Source: Lentimicrobiaceae bacterium
Lineage (GTDB): Bacteria > Bacteroidota > Bacteroidia > Bacteroidales > JAGONC01
Length of the DNA stretch: 7,123 nt
Reading direction: 5' to 3'
Assembly (NCBI GenBank): GCA_030621075.1
Contig: JAUXII010000042.1
Coordinates: forward strand, 1 to 7,123
Shown: in pieces, positions 5,510-7,123 of the stretch
Layout: each line of letters begins with the position of its first letter
Position numbering within the stretch: the stretch's first letter is position 1
Notes under the pieces: model-generated
The model's database searches: none
Seen by the model: the letters and a program-made list of their open reading frames with translations, nothing else
Told to the model about the DNA's origin: nothing
Program-made: the position numbers and the translations under genes

Positions 5510-7123
5510 TCAATGCTTAATTACTAGTTTTTCAACAACCCGCCGGCTTCCGGATTCGATTTGCAAAAAGTATAATCCCTCTTTTACCCCTTTTACCGGT
5601 AAATGATATGTTTGATGGGGTCTATAGGAAGCTGTTTTCTTTTCATATACGGTCTGCCCGTAAAGATTGAATAAGGTTATCCGCAGGTCGTCAAAACCAG
5701 AGGCAGATATTACAACATGATCATTGGCAGGATTAGGAAATATTTGCACGAATTTGCCTGGCTGTATTAAGTGATATCCCAAACAAATGTCAAATGTAAT
5801 ATTGAGAGAATCAGTTGAAGAGCAGCCGTTGTAGTCAGTGACAACCACAGATATCGCATGAGTGCCTGCTCCCAGGCCGGTTGTGTCGAAGGTGATGGCC
5901 GGTGTGTTTTGTCCACCGTGTGACCAATAATAATCAATGGCCCCTGCTGTTGTTGCATCCAGTGTTATGAATTCGTTACTACAAACCGTATCATTTGGAA
6001 AGGCGACAATACTAACGTCAGGTAATGGATCTACGTGAACATTAACCGAGCCAGTTACCTCATTGTATCCATCAAAAACTACCACAAAATAATCTGTTGT
6101 TTCCAAAGGGCTAACTACGGGGTTTGTTATTTCAGAATAAAACCCTTCAGGTTCGGAAGTCCATTGATAAGTATATTCCATCGATCCGCCTCCGGATTGG
6201 GCATTAAGTTGAGATGGTGCATTTTGACAAATCCTGTCAGGATCAGCTGTTACGTCAACGTGTAAAGGAGAGCCAGTTACGAAAATTGTAACGGCAGAAG
6301 TGCCTGAACAGCCACTGGCAATATCCGTTACAACCAGTGCAAAATTAATCGTTTGGGTAAGGTTGACAGTTGTAGGATGTTGAACATGCGGATTAACCAG
6401 GTAAACAGCAGGTTGCCAGAAATAGTTAAACCACCCCGATCCACCTGTAGCAGAGCCATGCAGTGTAGTATTTGTACCATGTAAAATAGTTTCATCCTCT
6501 CCTGCATCGGCTTCGGGTATTGGGTTCACAAGTACAACAACACTATCACTTCTGGTGGTAAACCCATCATTAACTTCAACATAATAGATGGTTGTGAATT
6601 CAGGATAAACAACCGGATCAGGAAGCGTCGAGCTAAAGCCCGGAGGGTTTGATGTCCATGAATACGAATATACGCCGGAGCCTCCACTTGGTAATGCCAT
6701 TAATTGTGATGAATTACCAGTGCATATTTCTTCCGGGTCCGCCCTGGCAATAACCGACAAATGCCCCCCGGAAATGAACACAACAACATCGTCCGTATTC
6801 TGGCAACCTGTGCCCTCATCAAATACTGTAAAAGAGAATACAGTAGTTGTAGTTAAATTAATGGTTAGGGGATCGGGTATGAAGGGATCAATCAGCAATT
6901 CTTCTGGTTCCCATAAGTAGCTAAAAGTGCCTGACCCACCCGTAACAGTTCCGTTTAGTTGTGTGTTAGTACCGTATGGTATGGTTACATCATCGCCTGC
7001 ATCCGGCAATGGTAGAGAGTCAATAAACAGTGCCATAAAGTCAGTTATTGTTGAATCGCATGGCGGAATAGGATGGGCCGTTAAAGTGAGGAAGGCTATG
7101 CCTGTTGCGATATCTTCAGTGCC
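5510..7123 (-). CDS. T9SS-secreted multidomain surface protein with PKD/Ig-like repeats (N-terminus beyond window)
   Basis: The frame is open from the TGA at 5510-5512 to the window edge, 537 codons. An internal Met at 7036 is not the likely start, since the 29 codons upstream stay open and read as domain sequence (TLTAHPIPPCDSTITDF). Two tandem copies of a 165-residue unit, each made of two Ig/PKD-like domains, lie at 7003-6509 and 6508-6017. GTNT, GGSG and YxWxSxPxGF are recurring motifs. A third PKD-like domain (about 6016-5789) has ITLDATTAGAIDYYWSHGG. The C-terminal 78 residues (5746-5513) begin QIFPNPANDHVVI and continue ITLFNLYGQTVYE and EGLYFLQIESG, the type A sorting domain (TIGR04183 type) read by the type IX secretion system and removed on export. 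It is probably surface-attached or secreted. No catalytic domain is visible; an adhesin or structural role is a guess. The protein may be much larger. Confidence 0.92.
   Translation of the reverse strand, partial: GTEDIATGIAFLTLTAHPIPPCDSTITDFMALFIDSLPLPDAGDDVTIPYGTNTQLNGTVTGGSGTFSYLWEPEELLIDPFIPDPLTINLTTTTVFSFTVFDEGTGCQNTDDVVVFISGGHLSVIARADPEEICTGNSSQLMALPSGGSGVYSYSWTSNPPGFSSTLPDPVVYPEFTTIYYVEVNDGFTTRSDSVVVLVNPIPEADAGEDETILHGTNTTLHGSATGGSGWFNYFWQPAVYLVNPHVQHPTTVNLTQTINFALVVTDIASGCSGTSAVTIFVTGSPLHVDVTADPDRICQNAPSQLNAQSGGGSMEYTYQWTSEPEGFYSEITNPVVSPLETTDYFVVVFDGYNEVTGSVNVHVDPLPDVSIVAFPNDTVCSNEFITLDATTAGAIDYYWSHGGQNTPAITFDTTGLGAGTHAISVVVTDYNGCSSTDSLNITFDICLGYHLIQPGKFVQIFPNPANDHVVISASGFDDLRITLFNLYGQTVYEKKTASYRPHQTYHLPVKGVKEGLYFLQIESGSRRVVEKLVIKH
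6017..7003 (-). repeat. Two-copy tandem 165-residue domain-pair repeat within the surface protein
   Basis: Copy 1 (7003-6509) starts DAGDDVTIPYGTNT and copy 2 (6508-6017) starts DAGEDETILHGTNT. Each holds an A domain (about 80 residues ending GxSGx or ISGG) and a B domain with ADPxxIC, SQL, GGS and YxWTSxPxGF. The A domains share 38 of 80 residues in an ungapped comparison by eye. At the DNA level the copies have drifted clearly, so the duplication is old rather than a recent slippage event. Confidence 0.85.

Noticed and set aside
7034..7036. Met at 7036 as the start of the T9SS surface protein
   Set aside because: The frame stays open for 29 codons to the edge with domain-like sequence, and the following residues have no signal peptide, which a T9SS cargo needs.

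Overview
The window looks like chromosomal DNA of a member of the Bacteroidota, probably a Bacteroidales-like lineage. Four things point there. The last gene ends in a type IX secretion (T9SS) sorting domain. Tgt has the cysteine-free C-terminal region that I associate with this phylum. The intergenic regions carry TAnnTTTG elements, the -7 consensus of the Bacteroidetes housekeeping sigma factor. Start codons mostly lack a Shine-Dalgarno sequence and sit behind A/T-rich leaders. No tRNA, rRNA, CRISPR array or insertion sequence is visible.

Layout, left to right. Positions 1-448 (minus) hold the N-terminal part of a GH3-superfamily adenylate-forming enzyme that runs off the left edge. An 81-bp divergent gap separates it from ispE (530-1342, plus), the GHMP kinase of the MEP isoprenoid pathway. 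ispE converges on a minus-strand pair, tgt (3573-2443) then an LptF/LptG-type permease (2440-1364), with only 2 bp between them. A second divergent gap (3574-3677) carries a TAnnTTTG element on each strand. From it, to the right, runs a plus-strand pair whose genes overlap by 10 bp: a membrane-anchored family 2 glycosyltransferase (3678-4811) and an ECF-type sigma factor (4802-5410). Between the sigma gene and the last gene lies an 82-bp cluster of repeated, partly inverted CTGTCAGG units that includes a perfect 10-bp hairpin. The final gene (7123-5510, minus, cut by the right edge) encodes a large secreted or cell-surface protein with repeated PKD/Ig-like domains and a T9SS sorting domain.

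Most of the window is core or envelope housekeeping: isoprenoid precursors (IspE), queuosine modification of tRNA (Tgt), LPS export (LptF/G), an envelope-type glycosyltransferase with a co-translated sigma factor, and a T9SS cargo protein. I see no clear novel defence or mobile system. The points most worth a second look are the glycosyltransferase with altered acidic motifs coupled to an ECF sigma factor, the palindromic repeat cluster at 5425-5506, the Tgt without zinc-ligand cysteines, and the 165-residue super-repeat in the surface protein.
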